Assembly: GCF_030580655.1 (NCBI RefSeq)
Contig: NZ_JAUQTB010000001.1
Span: 682,001-746,000, forward strand
Direction: 5' to 3'
DNA from: Paenibacillus lacisoli
GTDB lineage: Bacteria > Bacillota > Bacilli > Paenibacillales > Paenibacillaceae
Length of the DNA: 64,000 bases
The notes under the pieces: generated by a model
What the model saw: the letters and a program-made list of their open reading frames with translations, nothing else
What the model was told of the DNA's origin: nothing
The model's database searches: none
Position numbers and translations under genes: made by a program
In this document: piece after piece, positions 55,447 through 63,761 of the stretch
Layout of the letters: every line of letters begins with the position of its first letter
Numbering within the stretch: position 1 is the first letter of the stretch

Positions 55447-56478
55447 TTATTTATAACGGAGCGTCAGCATGGCGGACAGATCTTTCGATAATATACCCAA
55501 AATACTGATTACACGGGCATATTCCATGCGTGTCGGTCCCAAAATACCAATGGTTCCAAGCGCCTCGCCATCCACAGAATAAGTCGCGGTAACCAGACTG
55601 CAGTTGGCAAAAGCTTCATGGGCGTTCTCCTGCCCAATACGCACCTGGATGCCTGGAGCACCTGCTGAAGGGGCCATCAATTTTAACAGGGTAGACGTCT
55701 CTTCGAACAGATCCAGCACATGCTTCAGCTTATCTACATCCTTGAACTCCGGCTGAGACAGCATATGCGTCGTTCCGCTCAGGTACAGACGCTGATCTGT
55801 TTCGTTATCGAACGCGCGGTCGAGAACGTTCAGTACATCTTCATAATGAGCGATATGACGCTGCATCTCCTCGCCCAGCTCAGCATACAGACGCGATTTC
55901 AGCTTATAGATAGGCACGCCAACCAGCTTGCTGTTCAGAAGGTTCACGACCTTCTCCATCTCAGATACGGATACGCCCGGTGGAATATGAACCGTCTTGT
56001 TCTCCACCTGTCCGGTATTCGTCACAATGATGGCAACCGCCGTCGTCTCATTCAGCGGCAGGAGCTGGAAATGGCGTAATGAAGTATGAAAAACCTCCGG
56101 TCCCAGAAGGATGGAAGTGTAATTCGTCATATTGGACAAAATGTTGGAGGCATTCTGAATAGCCTGCTCCATCACATTCAGCTTCTCTGCGAAAAACGCC
56201 TTCAGTTCATTCATCTCAACCGGCTCCAGAAGGTGTGCGGGATTCAGATGGTCCACATAATAGCGGTAGCCCTTATTGGAAGGAATTCGTCCAGCTGAAG
56301 TATGCGGCTGTTCAAGAAAACCAAGCTCCTCCAGATCCGCCATCTCGTTGCGAATGGTCGCAGGACTGAAGCTTACGTCGTCCCGCTTCGATATACTGCG
56401 GGATCCCACAGGCTCAGCCGAACGAATATAGTCATCGATGATTGCATTCAAAATCAGCTTCTGGCGTTCGGTTAACAT
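55447..56478 (-). CDS. hrcA: Heat-inducible repressor HrcA
   Basis: Represses its own operon by binding CIRCE. The 343 residues begin MLTERQKLILNAIIDDYIRS with the winged helix (about 1-85, SKRDDVSFSPATIRNEMADLEELGFLEQPHTSAGRIPS, read in parts), followed by a GAF-like and dimerisation region. The CIRCE operator lies between its promoter and start codon. Length is normal. Confidence 0.98.
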   Translation of the reverse strand: MLTERQKLILNAIIDDYIRSAEPVGSRSISKRDDVSFSPATIRNEMADLEELGFLEQPHTSAGRIPSNKGYRYYVDHLNPAHLLEPVEMNELKAFFAEKLNVMEQAIQNASNILSNMTNYTSILLGPEVFHTSLRHFQLLPLNETTAVAIIVTNTGQVENKTVHIPPGVSVSEMEKVVNLLNSKLVGVPIYKLKSRLYAELGEEMQRHIAHYEDVLNVLDRAFDNETDQRLYLSGTTHMLSQPEFKDVDKLKHVLDLFEETSTLLKLMAPSAGAPGIQVRIGQENAHEAFANCSLVTATYSVDGEALGTIGILGPTRMEYARVISILGILSKDLSAMLTLRYK

Positions 56479-56528
56479 GGAAATCCCTCCTTGTTCGGTC
56501 TAACGATCCATTCGAATCACAGTGTTCG

Positions 56529-56555
56529 TTAGCACTCGAATCAGATGAGTGCTAA
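56529..56555 (-). promoter_or_regulatory. CIRCE operator of the hrcA operon
   Basis: Perfect TTAGCACTC-N9-GAGTGCTAA, the HrcA binding site, 51 bases before the hrcA start. Confidence 0.98.
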
Positions 56556-56566
56556 TTGCTATTACA

Positions 56567-56595
56567 AAAATACCAAACCGACAGAAGCGTGTCAA
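56567..56595 (-). promoter_or_regulatory. SigA-type promoter of hrcA-grpE-dnaK-dnaJ
   Basis: TTGACA (56590-56595) and TATTTT (56567-56572) on the minus strand with a 17-base spacer, placed just upstream of CIRCE. Both boxes lie in or beside the inverted repeat at 56573-56605. Confidence 0.8.
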
Positions 56596-56605
56596 GTCGG
56601 TTTGG
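56573..56605 (-). repeat. 10-bp inverted repeat overlapping the hrcA promoter (possible terminator)
   Basis: CCAAACCGAC and GTCGGTTTGG, perfect 10-bp arms with a 13-base spacer. On the minus strand it is followed by TATTTTTG, so it reads as an intrinsic terminator. TTGACA of the hrcA promoter is in its loop. It could terminate upstream readthrough, or be an operator. Confidence 0.7.
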
Positions 56606-56608
56606 CTA

Positions 56609-56770
56609 TCAGGGCTGCTGGCACTTTATCTGACTCTCGGTCCGATCGCGTTCCAGCTGTACCGATATCCCCTCCCGGTCAACTTGAATCCAGGACTTAA
56701 CGATCTTCCCTTCCTTAACAAGAACACGATAGACTGCATTTTTGATAAAAAGGATGATATACCAAAACAC
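56609..56770 (-). CDS. Possible short protein between the GNAT gene and hrcA
   Basis: A 53-residue open frame from a GTG at 56770, translated VFWYIILFIKNAVYRVLVKE, then GKIVKSWIQVDREGISVQLE, then RDRTESQIKCQQP. It is in the same frame as the preceding GNAT gene and open all the way back to that gene's TAA stop (71 codons with no ATG). It has a hydrophobic start and a charged, beta-like second half. It ends 4 bases before the inverted repeat at 56573-56605. There is no good ribosome site, so it may be a chance frame or a decayed tail. Confidence 0.3.
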   Translation of the reverse strand: MFWYIILFIKNAVYRVLVKEGKIVKSWIQVDREGISVQLERDRTESQIKCQQP

Positions 56771-56809
56771 CCCGGGTTCATCAGGCTTAACCTGTTCCCG
56801 GAGTGTTTC
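56763..56809 (-). terminator. Possible terminator after the GNAT gene
   Basis: AACACTCCGGG and CCCGGGGTGTT form an 11-bp stem with one G-U pair and a long loop, followed by only TTGG. It lies 13 bases past the GNAT stop and overlaps the possible short frame downstream. Confidence 0.5.
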
Positions 56810-56821
56810 TTCACTTAATTC

Positions 56822-57298
56822 TTACTTTAACATCTTCAGTACAGCAATTTCATCGCAGGCATGCTGCTTGCTGCAGTTCACGCAATCCGTCCACACTTTC
56901 TCAGGGAAAATCTCCTTATTAACGACGGTAAAGCCGTTCTTCTCGAAAAAGGCCACTTCATACGTCAAAGCCATGATCTTCGGAATATCCTGCCGCTTTG
57001 CTTCCTCGATCAGCAGCTTCACAATTTTGGAGCCAATGCCCAGCCCTTTATAGCCGTCTGAAATACCTAAAGAACGAATCTCCACAAGGTCGGCCCCCAG
57101 CCGGCACAGTGAACCGCAGCCAACCGGCTTGCCGTCCACCTCGGCTACTACAAACAAATCGAGCTGGCGCTCCAGCACCGCACGCGATCGCGGAAGCATG
57201 ATCCCCTGCTGTGCATATCCTTGAATCATTTCATACAGCGGCTCCACATCCTCCTGAACCGCTTTACGGCAAACTACTTGTTTGCAGACCGTCGCCAT
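56822..57298 (-). CDS. GNAT N-acetyltransferase, short ArgA-like
   Basis: A 158-residue GNAT protein. With the ATG at 57298 it starts MATVCKQVVCRKAVQED. The acetyl-CoA loop is visible in GISDGYKGLGIGSKIVKLL (pattern R/QxxGxG/A). It ends with DCVNCSKQHACDEIAVLKML, a cysteine cluster that I associate with short N-acetylglutamate synthase-type GNATs fused or unfused to ArgH in other bacteria. AAAGGA precedes the ATG. Whether it really acetylates glutamate cannot be told here, because no arginine genes are nearby. It lies between hemW and the hrcA operon. Confidence 0.75.
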   Translation of the reverse strand: MATVCKQVVCRKAVQEDVEPLYEMIQGYAQQGIMLPRSRAVLERQLDLFVVAEVDGKPVGCGSLCRLGADLVEIRSLGISDGYKGLGIGSKIVKLLIEEAKRQDIPKIMALTYEVAFFEKNGFTVVNKEIFPEKVWTDCVNCSKQHACDEIAVLKMLK

Positions 57299-57371
57299 GT
57301 GTCCTTTCCCCCTAACCGTGCTGTCCCATACAATATGAATAAATATACAACAACACGTATAGAAGTGCAAG

Positions 57372-58562
57372 CTAGTTATTGACCGTCAGGGAACCAATAA
57401 ATTCAGCGAATACATCATTACCGAACAAAATACCCTGCTCGCTCAGGCGGTAATAGCCCTCACGTTTCTCGATCAGACCTGCATTGAGCATTTTATTCAG
57501 CGGCCGCGCAAAGGTGTCTTCCATGCTGACTCCGAACTGACGCTCGAAATCCTGTGCGGAAATACCATCCAGCATGCGCAGACCTACCATGAGGAAATCC
57601 TCCATCGCTTCTTCACGGGCAATCTCATAACTGTCCAGGCGCGGCAGTCCTTTCAGCGCAGCCTCCACATAAGGGGTAACCCCTTTAATATTCATATGAC
57701 GTTGTCTCTTCACATAACCGTGTGCGCCAGCGCCTAGCCCGTAATAATCTTCATTGCGCCAGTAGGTCGTATTATGCCTGCTTTCCTTGCCCGGCTTGGC
57801 GAAGTTGCTGATCTCATACTGCTTGTAGCCCGCTTCCTTCATCCGGCGCATAAGCAGCAGGTACATCTCCAACTCTGCATCTTCATGCGGCAGCGGGAGC
57901 TGGTTTTTCTGATACAGTGTATGGAAAAGGGTGTTCTCTTCTACCTTTAAGCTGTAGATCGAATAATGGGGCAGCTCAAGCTCCAGCGCACGGCTGACAC
58001 TCTCATCAAGCATCTCGACCGTCTGGTTGGGCAGGCCGAACATCAAATCGATGGACAGATTGTCCAGACCCGCCTTGCGGGCATTCTCCAGACTGCGGTA
58101 GACATCGTCCGTATTATGGATACGCCCGATACCTGTCAGGAGATCGTTCTGGAATGCCTGTACACCAAAGCTCACCCGGTTCACACCGCCGTCTTTCATG
58201 ACCTTGAGCTTTTCCAAGTCCGTCGTACCCGGATTCGCTTCCATCGAGAATTCGATGTTATCTGACCAGTTTGGGAAATGCCGCTTCACGGAAGCGAGGA
58301 AATATTCCATCTCATCCGGCTTCAGTACGGTTGGTGTACCGCCACCGACAAAGATACTTTTAATTTCTCCCGGCGGATGCTCGGCAACTGTGTATTCCAT
58401 CTCCTTTTCCAGCGCACGCAGATAGTCCATCACCGGCTGGTCTTTCAGGACATAGGAATTAAAATCGCAGTAAAAGCATTTGTTTGTGCAAAAAGGAATA
58501 TGAATATAAACCGCTTCAGGAGCGGATGAATGTACGTGGTTAGTTACAGCTTCAGCTGCCAT
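57372..58562 (-). CDS. hemW: Radical-SAM heme chaperone HemW
   Basis: A HemN-like radical-SAM protein now regarded as a heme chaperone, not a coproporphyrinogen oxidase. Cys25, Cys29 and Cys32 (IPFCTNKCFYCDF) bind the 4Fe-4S cluster; FVGGGTPTVL follows. There is no fourth cysteine typical of true HemN (CxxxCxxCxC is reduced to CxxxCxxC with DF after). The 396 residues end in the usual HemN C-terminal wing. It lies between lepA and the GNAT gene. Confidence 0.93.
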   Translation of the reverse strand: MAAEAVTNHVHSSAPEAVYIHIPFCTNKCFYCDFNSYVLKDQPVMDYLRALEKEMEYTVAEHPPGEIKSIFVGGGTPTVLKPDEMEYFLASVKRHFPNWSDNIEFSMEANPGTTDLEKLKVMKDGGVNRVSFGVQAFQNDLLTGIGRIHNTDDVYRSLENARKAGLDNLSIDLMFGLPNQTVEMLDESVSRALELELPHYSIYSLKVEENTLFHTLYQKNQLPLPHEDAELEMYLLLMRRMKEAGYKQYEISNFAKPGKESRHNTTYWRNEDYYGLGAGAHGYVKRQRHMNIKGVTPYVEAALKGLPRLDSYEIAREEAMEDFLMVGLRMLDGISAQDFERQFGVSMEDTFARPLNKMLNAGLIEKREGYYRLSEQGILFGNDVFAEFIGSLTVNN

Positions 58563-58605
58563 CGGGAATTCCCCCTGTTTCTTGTTCTATGGTTCATGTA
58601 TATCT

Positions 58606-58634
58606 TAAAAGGGGAAACCCTGTCGGCTTCCCCT
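58606..58634 (-). terminator. Terminator after lepA
   Basis: AGGGGAA and TTCCCCT pair with a long GC-rich loop, followed by TTTTAAG on the minus strand. It lies 36 bases past the lepA stop. Confidence 0.7.
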
Positions 58635-58669
58635 GGTAAGTACTGCTATGGAATGCTGCTGCCAGCATT

Positions 58670-60487
58670 TTAGTTGTCGTCGATTTTCAGGACGGCCATG
58701 AACGCTTCCTGCGGCACTTCGACGTTGCCGACCTGCTTCATGCGTTTCTTACCTTCTTTTTGCTTCTCCAGCAATTTACGTTTACGCGAGATGTCACCGC
58801 CGTAACACTTGGCCAGGACGTTTTTGCGCATCGCTTTTACCGTCTCACGTGCTACAACCTTGGTACCGACAGATGCCTGAATCGGCACCTCGAACATCTG
58901 GCGCGGAATCAGCTCACGCAGCTTCTCGCAGATGATCCGGCCCCGGTGGTAGGCTCTTTCTCTGTGAACGATGAAGGACAAAGCATCGACCTGCTCGCCG
59001 TTCAGCAGAATATCCATTTTGACCAGGTTGGACTGGCGGTAGCCGGAAATCTCGTAGTCAAAGGAAGCATATCCTTTCGTACTGGACTTCAGCTGATCGA
59101 AGAAGTCGTATACTATCTCGGACAACGGGATCTCATAAGTAATGGTAACCCGGGTCGTGTCCAAATATTCCATGTTTACATACTCGCCGCGCTTGGTCTG
59201 GCACAATTCCATGACGGTACCCACATAATCGTTCGGCACGATAATCGCTGCCTTGACATAAGGCTCTTCTACATGCTCGATCCGGCCTACCTCAGGGTAG
59301 TTGGACGGGTTGTCAATGGAGATCACTTCGCCATTCGTCAGCGTAACGCGATAGATAACACTTGGCGCTGTCGTAATAAGCGGAATATTAAATTCACGCT
59401 CAATCCGCTCCTGGATAACATCCATGTGCAGGAGCCCCAGGAAGCCGCAGCGGAAACCAAAGCCCAGGGCGCTGGAAGTCTCCGGTTCGAAGCTGAGGGA
59501 TGCGTCATTCAACTGCAGCTTCTCCAGCGCTTCGCGCAGATCATTATAATCCGAAGTCTCAATCGGATACAGACCACAGTAGACCATCGGATTAATTTTA
59601 CGGTAACCCGGCATCGGCTCCAGCGTCGGATTCTTGGCATCTGTCACCGTATCACCGACACGGGTATCGCCGACATGCTTGATGCCTGCCACGATGAAAC
59701 CAACGTCGCCTACGTTCAGCTCGTCCACAATGCCCATGCGCGGCATAAAGGCTCCCACTTCAATAACCTCAAAGGTTTTCTCCGTTGCCATCATTTTAAT
59801 TTTGGAACCGGCTTTAATTTTGCCGTCAACGACACGCACGTACACAATAACACCCTTGTAGGGGTCATAGTGGGAGTCAAAGATCAGCGCTTTCAAAGGC
59901 TGCTCCGGATCGCCTGTTGGTGCCGGAACCGACTTGACTACCTGCTCCAGAATCTCCTTGATCCCGATGCCTGCCTTGGCCGAAGCCAGGACCGCATCAC
60001 TGGCATCCAGTCCAATCACATCTTCAATCTCCTGCTTCACCCGATCCGGATCTGCACTCGGCAGGTCGATCTTGTTGATGACAGGAAGAATCTCCAGATT
60101 GTTATCCAGCGCCAGATATACGTTCGCCAGCGTCTGTGCCTCAATACCCTGCGCAGCGTCGACGACCAGCAGCGCGCCTTCACAGGCTGCAAGACTGCGG
60201 GAGACCTCATACGTGAAGTCGACGTGTCCCGGTGTATCGATCAGGTTCAGAATATACTCTTCTCCATCATCCGCCTTGTACGTCAGACGCACAGCCTGCA
60301 GCTTAATCGTAATGCCGCGTTCGCGCTCCAGCTCCATCTGGTCCAGCACCTGATCCTGCATTTCACGCGAAGTCAGTGCGCCGGTGTACTCCAGAATCCG
60401 GTCAGCCAGCGTCGATTTGCCATGGTCTATATGTGCAATAATACTGAAATTACGAATTTTTCGTTGTCTTGCTACAATATCTGTCAT
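58670..60487 (-). CDS. lepA: Elongation factor 4 (LepA)
   Basis: A ribosome-associated GTPase that back-translocates or aids assembly. The 605 residues show the P-loop [10 protein letters not shown], the DTPGHVDF motif, [20 protein letters not shown]-like domains II and V, and the LepA-specific C-terminus ([30 protein letters not shown], read in parts, near 550-590). Normal length. The 80-base gap upstream to yqxA holds nothing else that I see. Confidence 0.98.
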   Translation of the reverse strand: MTDIVARQRKIRNFSIIAHIDHGKSTLADRILEYTGALTSREMQDQVLDQMELERERGITIKLQAVRLTYKADDGEEYILNLIDTPGHVDFTYEVSRSLAACEGALLVVDAAQGIEAQTLANVYLALDNNLEILPVINKIDLPSADPDRVKQEIEDVIGLDASDAVLASAKAGIGIKEILEQVVKSVPAPTGDPEQPLKALIFDSHYDPYKGVIVYVRVVDGKIKAGSKIKMMATEKTFEVIEVGAFMPRMGIVDELNVGDVGFIVAGIKHVGDTRVGDTVTDAKNPTLEPMPGYRKINPMVYCGLYPIETSDYNDLREALEKLQLNDASLSFEPETSSALGFGFRCGFLGLLHMDVIQERIEREFNIPLITTAPSVIYRVTLTNGEVISIDNPSNYPEVGRIEHVEEPYVKAAIIVPNDYVGTVMELCQTKRGEYVNMEYLDTTRVTITYEIPLSEIVYDFFDQLKSSTKGYASFDYEISGYRQSNLVKMDILLNGEQVDALSFIVHRERAYHRGRIICEKLRELIPRQMFEVPIQASVGTKVVARETVKAMRKNVLAKCYGGDISRKRKLLEKQKEGKKRMKQVGNVEVPQEAFMAVLKIDDN

Positions 60488-60567
60488 GCCTTACCCCCAC
60501 ACACAGCCTAGTGTCAATCGCTTCATTATAACAGCTGGAGGGTATCGCAGCAATCCCATGTCCTGTC

Positions 60568-60987
60568 TTATTCCGGATCGCCGGTGAAAATGGACGCCAC
60601 CCAGCGAATGCTCTTCTGGGACAGCTGCTGCAGCAGCCCTGCTGCTTTGTCGGCCAGATGGTCGACAGCAGGCGGGGCGGCCGCCGGAAGCGCAGCTTGA
60701 CGGGGCAGCTCTTCGCTGGTGGCGGCCGAGGCTTTCAATGCAGAAGCTGCCGCCTCCGTCCTCTCCTCGTCTCTCTCAGGCTGCTCAGCCAACCCTCTTC
60801 CATCAACAGCATTTGATTCACGAATGAGGGTCTGACCGGTGACAGGATCGGGCGCAGATTCCTTGGTGATATACAGTCCCGGTCCGTACACCGCGTCCAT
60901 ACCGGAGCCTGCCAGCTGCATACCGAGCAGTACGCCGCCGACCATCAGAACGCCGAATGTGATTGCCTTTTTTCGAAAAGAAGCCAT
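60568..60987 (-). CDS. yqxA: YqxA-like protein (DUF3679)
   Basis: A 139-residue protein with one N-terminal membrane anchor (residues 7-28, ITFGVLMVGGVLLGMQLAG), the segment GMDAVYGPGLYITKESAPDP, then an Ala/Glu-rich linker and a helical C-terminus. In Bacillus yqxA lies between spoIIP and lepA, exactly as here. The function is unknown, but the neighbourhood suggests a sporulation or envelope role. The start is an ATG with GGGGGA ahead, 18 bases after spoIIP. Confidence 0.75.
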   Translation of the reverse strand: MASFRKKAITFGVLMVGGVLLGMQLAGSGMDAVYGPGLYITKESAPDPVTGQTLIRESNAVDGRGLAEQPERDEERTEAAASALKASAATSEELPRQAALPAAAPPAVDHLADKAAGLLQQLSQKSIRWVASIFTGDPE

Positions 60988-61005
60988 AAAAATCCCCCGC
61001 TCCGC

Positions 61006-62310
61006 CTATTTTGTACTGCCTGCATTTGTCTTGGCACTTGCATCTACCTTCTGCACCTTCTGATCTTTCCAATACAGGTCTGCAACAATATTGCCCAGCA
61101 GAGTCGCAGTTCGGCGAAGTTCTTCCTGGGTATTATCAATACCCCCGATTTCGATCAGAATGCTGTTCGGGGAGAGGGACTGATTGTATTCCCCGTTATT
61201 CCCGCCCCCGCCGTCCTTGCCCCACACGCCTCTGGAGATACCAGGGTAGGATTTCTCGAATTCCGCATGAATGCGTGCGGCGAATGCCTCGTTCTTCTTC
61301 CAGTTCTTATTCTCGTGACCGATGATAAAGTAAACCTTGGCGTATTTGACCCCATTGATCGTTGCTGTCGTCTTGTCATGCCGCTGGGAATCACGGTGGA
61401 TGTCAATTAAATATTGAAGAGATTGGTGCTCTGCCAGAGCCGCCTGTACCGTGGCCCGTGAATATTTATAAGAAAAGTTCCAATTGTAGCCCTTAATCAG
61501 CGAAGCATAATCTTTTTTCTCATGGATCGTACCCACACCCTTTTTCTCCAGAGTGCTTGCAACGATATCCCCGACGTTCATAACGTTTTTGGCAGGAGAG
61601 GAGGAATTGGGGTTGTCACTTTCTTTGCCCGTCAGCGGATTATAGGCTTCCCGCGGGTGAGAATGATAGATAAGCACGCCGCTGCCGGCTGACTTGCTGC
61701 CTTTGGAAGGCGGATTGGCAGGAGTATCCTTCTTGCCCGCATCGTTCCCTCCGTTGACCGGAGGGGGGTTACTGCCAGATGCTCCCCCGCCATCTGGTGT
61801 CTGGCTGCTGTCCGGGGCTTGTCCACCGTGGCCATCGTTTCCGCCTGCAGGATCGTCAGTGCCTGCATCAGGCTGATAGTCCTCCGGAGCCTCAATATTC
61901 GCATTACCTGATCCCTTGCGCAGCACAACCGGACTATTCGTTGCCATTCCCGGAACACCGGCTGCGACCAGAGTTTTCGGATCCTGGGGGTTCACACCGG
62001 TTAGCAGCTGGAACATAAAAGTCGTCATTTCCTCACCCGTAGGGCTTGAGGATGTTTTGGCCTTCGCCAGATGAGGCATCTCCATGCCCAGCATGTCCAT
62101 GAAGAAGCCGCTGGAGACCGAGGCGGCAAATCCCTTCATTGAAGAAACCGGAGAAGAGTTCAGCTTGTTTTTGGCCATTCCACCGAGTCCCAGCACGACA
62201 AAAAATACAACTGACAGCAGCATCAAAATGACGAGTGTCCGGCCCATGGCCAGCACACGGAGCGCGTTATCCTTCCATCTCCCTACATTCCAGGCATGGA
62301 TGCTCTTCAT
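61006..62310 (-). CDS. spoIIP: Stage II sporulation protein P (SpoIIP)
   Basis: A peptidoglycan amidase and endopeptidase of the SpoIID-M-P engulfment machine. The chosen ATG (GAGGAGG ahead) gives 434 residues. A membrane anchor is at about 18-40. A linker of about 60 residues is Gly/Pro/Ser/Asp-rich. The catalytic domain begins with VLIYHSHPREAYNP, then DIHRDSQRHDKT and GHENKNWKKNEAFA, with the putative zinc ligands His and Glu. SpoIIP is made in the mother cell early in sporulation; a CATAGAGT near 62352 could be part of a SigE -10 but the -35 is poor. Confidence 0.95.
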   Translation of the reverse strand: MKSIHAWNVGRWKDNALRVLAMGRTLVILMLLSVVFFVVLGLGGMAKNKLNSSPVSSMKGFAASVSSGFFMDMLGMEMPHLAKAKTSSSPTGEEMTTFMFQLLTGVNPQDPKTLVAAGVPGMATNSPVVLRKGSGNANIEAPEDYQPDAGTDDPAGGNDGHGGQAPDSSQTPDGGGASGSNPPPVNGGNDAGKKDTPANPPSKGSKSAGSGVLIYHSHPREAYNPLTGKESDNPNSSSPAKNVMNVGDIVASTLEKKGVGTIHEKKDYASLIKGYNWNFSYKYSRATVQAALAEHQSLQYLIDIHRDSQRHDKTTATINGVKYAKVYFIIGHENKNWKKNEAFAARIHAEFEKSYPGISRGVWGKDGGGGNNGEYNQSLSPNSILIEIGGIDNTQEELRRTATLLGNIVADLYWKDQKVQKVDASAKTNAGSTK

Positions 62311-62491
62311 CTGTCCATCCTCCTCGTTGGTCACTTTCAACTCTCTTATACTTCAACTCTATGAGGAGAAGGAGAATACTAGAACCAATAGATGGACAGA
62401 AATAATAGAAGCAGCATCAGGTGAGGCCCGTCCAGCCATGCTGCATTCTTTCCGTTCGGCAAGATCTTTACAAGTATGATTTGTTCATAAC

Positions 62492-62519
62492 AAAAGAAGA
62501 CTCCGATGGTATCGGAGTC
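62492..62519 (-). terminator. Terminator after gpr
   Basis: A 9-bp perfect stem (GACTCCGAT with ATCGGAGTC and a 3-base loop) is followed by TTCTTTTG on the minus strand, 9 bases past the gpr stop. Confidence 0.9.
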
Positions 62520-62527
62520 TCCGGCTG

Positions 62528-63529
62528 TTAATGGGTATAGGCGGCAGCATTATCCGGATTAACAGCTTCGTGAAGAGCCGTGTTCAGACCGGTCGCGATA
62601 ATGTTCGCAATATCTTCGATAAACTCATCAATCTCCTTGGGAGTCACGATGAGATCATGTCCGAGCGGCTGCAGTACTTCGCGGACAAGGCCTAACCGGT
62701 CCTGCTCCGAGATATCATCCAGCATGCCCATAATGTCCCTGGTGCTGTTCGTCTCCCGTCCAAAGTGCTTTTTCATCAGATCAAGAGCATCATTTACAAT
62801 AGTGGAGGCGTAAGAGACAGTGGGCACACCAATCGCAATACACGGAACACCCATAATATCCCGGGTAATTCCTCTCCTCTTATTCCCGATCCCGGAACCG
62901 GGATGAATGCCGATATCCGCGATCTGGATCGTCGTGTTGATCCGCTCCAGTGAACGCGATGCCAGCGCATCAATCGCGATAATCAAATCCGGCTTGGTAC
63001 GCTCCGCGATCCCCTGAACAATATCACTCGTCTCTATACCTGTCAGTCCGAGTACACCTGGAGCAACCGCGGATACCTCGCGATACCCGGGAGCCACCTG
63101 ATCCGGCACCAACTCAAAATACTGGCGAGTCACCATCAGGTTCTCGACAACCAGCGGTCCGAGTGAATCCGGTGTGACGTTCCAGTTACCCAAACCGACA
63201 ACAAGCACACGGCTCTTGGGCGTGATACCCAACTTGGCAATGAAGCGTTCGAACTCCCGGCAAAAAGCGTTAGCGACCCGGTCCTGGAGTCCAGTATCTC
63301 CTTCACGCAGCTGGGGAACCTCGAACGTAATATAATGCCCCTTCACTTTGCCGATGGCGCGCTCGCCTGCTTCATTGAGAACGTCCAGACGTGTAACCTT
63401 GATGCCATCGTGCTCCTCAACTTGTTCCTCCACTCCCGGGAACGGAGTCTGACCGCTGCGGGCAGCCAATTCCCTGGCCTCAATCGCCAAATCGGTACGT
63501 ACCGCAAATTTCTCCAAATCCAGGCTCAT
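62528..63529 (-). CDS. gpr: Germination protease Gpr
   Basis: An aspartic-type endopeptidase that degrades small acid-soluble spore proteins at germination. The 333 residues begin MSLDLEKFAVRTDLAIEARE; FAVRTDLA is the self-cleavage region of the zymogen. RVLVVGLGNWNVTPDSLGP and DLIIAIDALASRSLERIN are family motifs; the latter two Asp residues belong to the active site. AGGAGGAGATTGAAGG precedes the ATG. It is divergent from rpsT. In Bacillus it is under forespore sigma factors; I did not find a convincing SigG box. Confidence 0.96.
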   Translation of the reverse strand: MSLDLEKFAVRTDLAIEARELAARSGQTPFPGVEEQVEEHDGIKVTRLDVLNEAGERAIGKVKGHYITFEVPQLREGDTGLQDRVANAFCREFERFIAKLGITPKSRVLVVGLGNWNVTPDSLGPLVVENLMVTRQYFELVPDQVAPGYREVSAVAPGVLGLTGIETSDIVQGIAERTKPDLIIAIDALASRSLERINTTIQIADIGIHPGSGIGNKRRGITRDIMGVPCIAIGVPTVSYASTIVNDALDLMKKHFGRETNSTRDIMGMLDDISEQDRLGLVREVLQPLGHDLIVTPKEIDEFIEDIANIIATGLNTALHEAVNPDNAAAYTH

Positions 63530-63674
63530 CCTTCAATCTCCTCCTTTACCTTCGTGCCTCTGCATGATCCCCATAGTTCACTTACAAGCTCAGGGCTTGC
63601 TGGGATAGTTGCAAAATGCTGCGGTAACGATAGTGTGCAGGAGAGACCGCCGCTTTATTCAATAAACTCACTTC

Positions 63675-63703
63675 TTGCAATTTAAGAAGGAGCGTGCTAG
63701 AAT
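63675..63703 (+). promoter_or_regulatory. SigA-type promoter of rpsT
   Basis: TTGCAA (63675-63680) and TAGAAT (63698-63703) on the plus strand with a 17-base spacer, about 55 bases ahead of the start codon. Confidence 0.75.
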
Positions 63704-63761
63704 ATTTTAAGTTGTGAAACGTTTGTGTTCATAAGGAATGCCTTTACAGGAGGTGAATGTA

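Noticed and set aside
58760-60511. 583-codon plus-strand open frame opposite lepA
   Set aside because: Antisense shadow of lepA with no start signal and unusual composition.
63530-63674. Possible SigG promoter for gpr
   Set aside because: Only loose matches such as GCATT were seen; no acceptable -10 at the right spacing.
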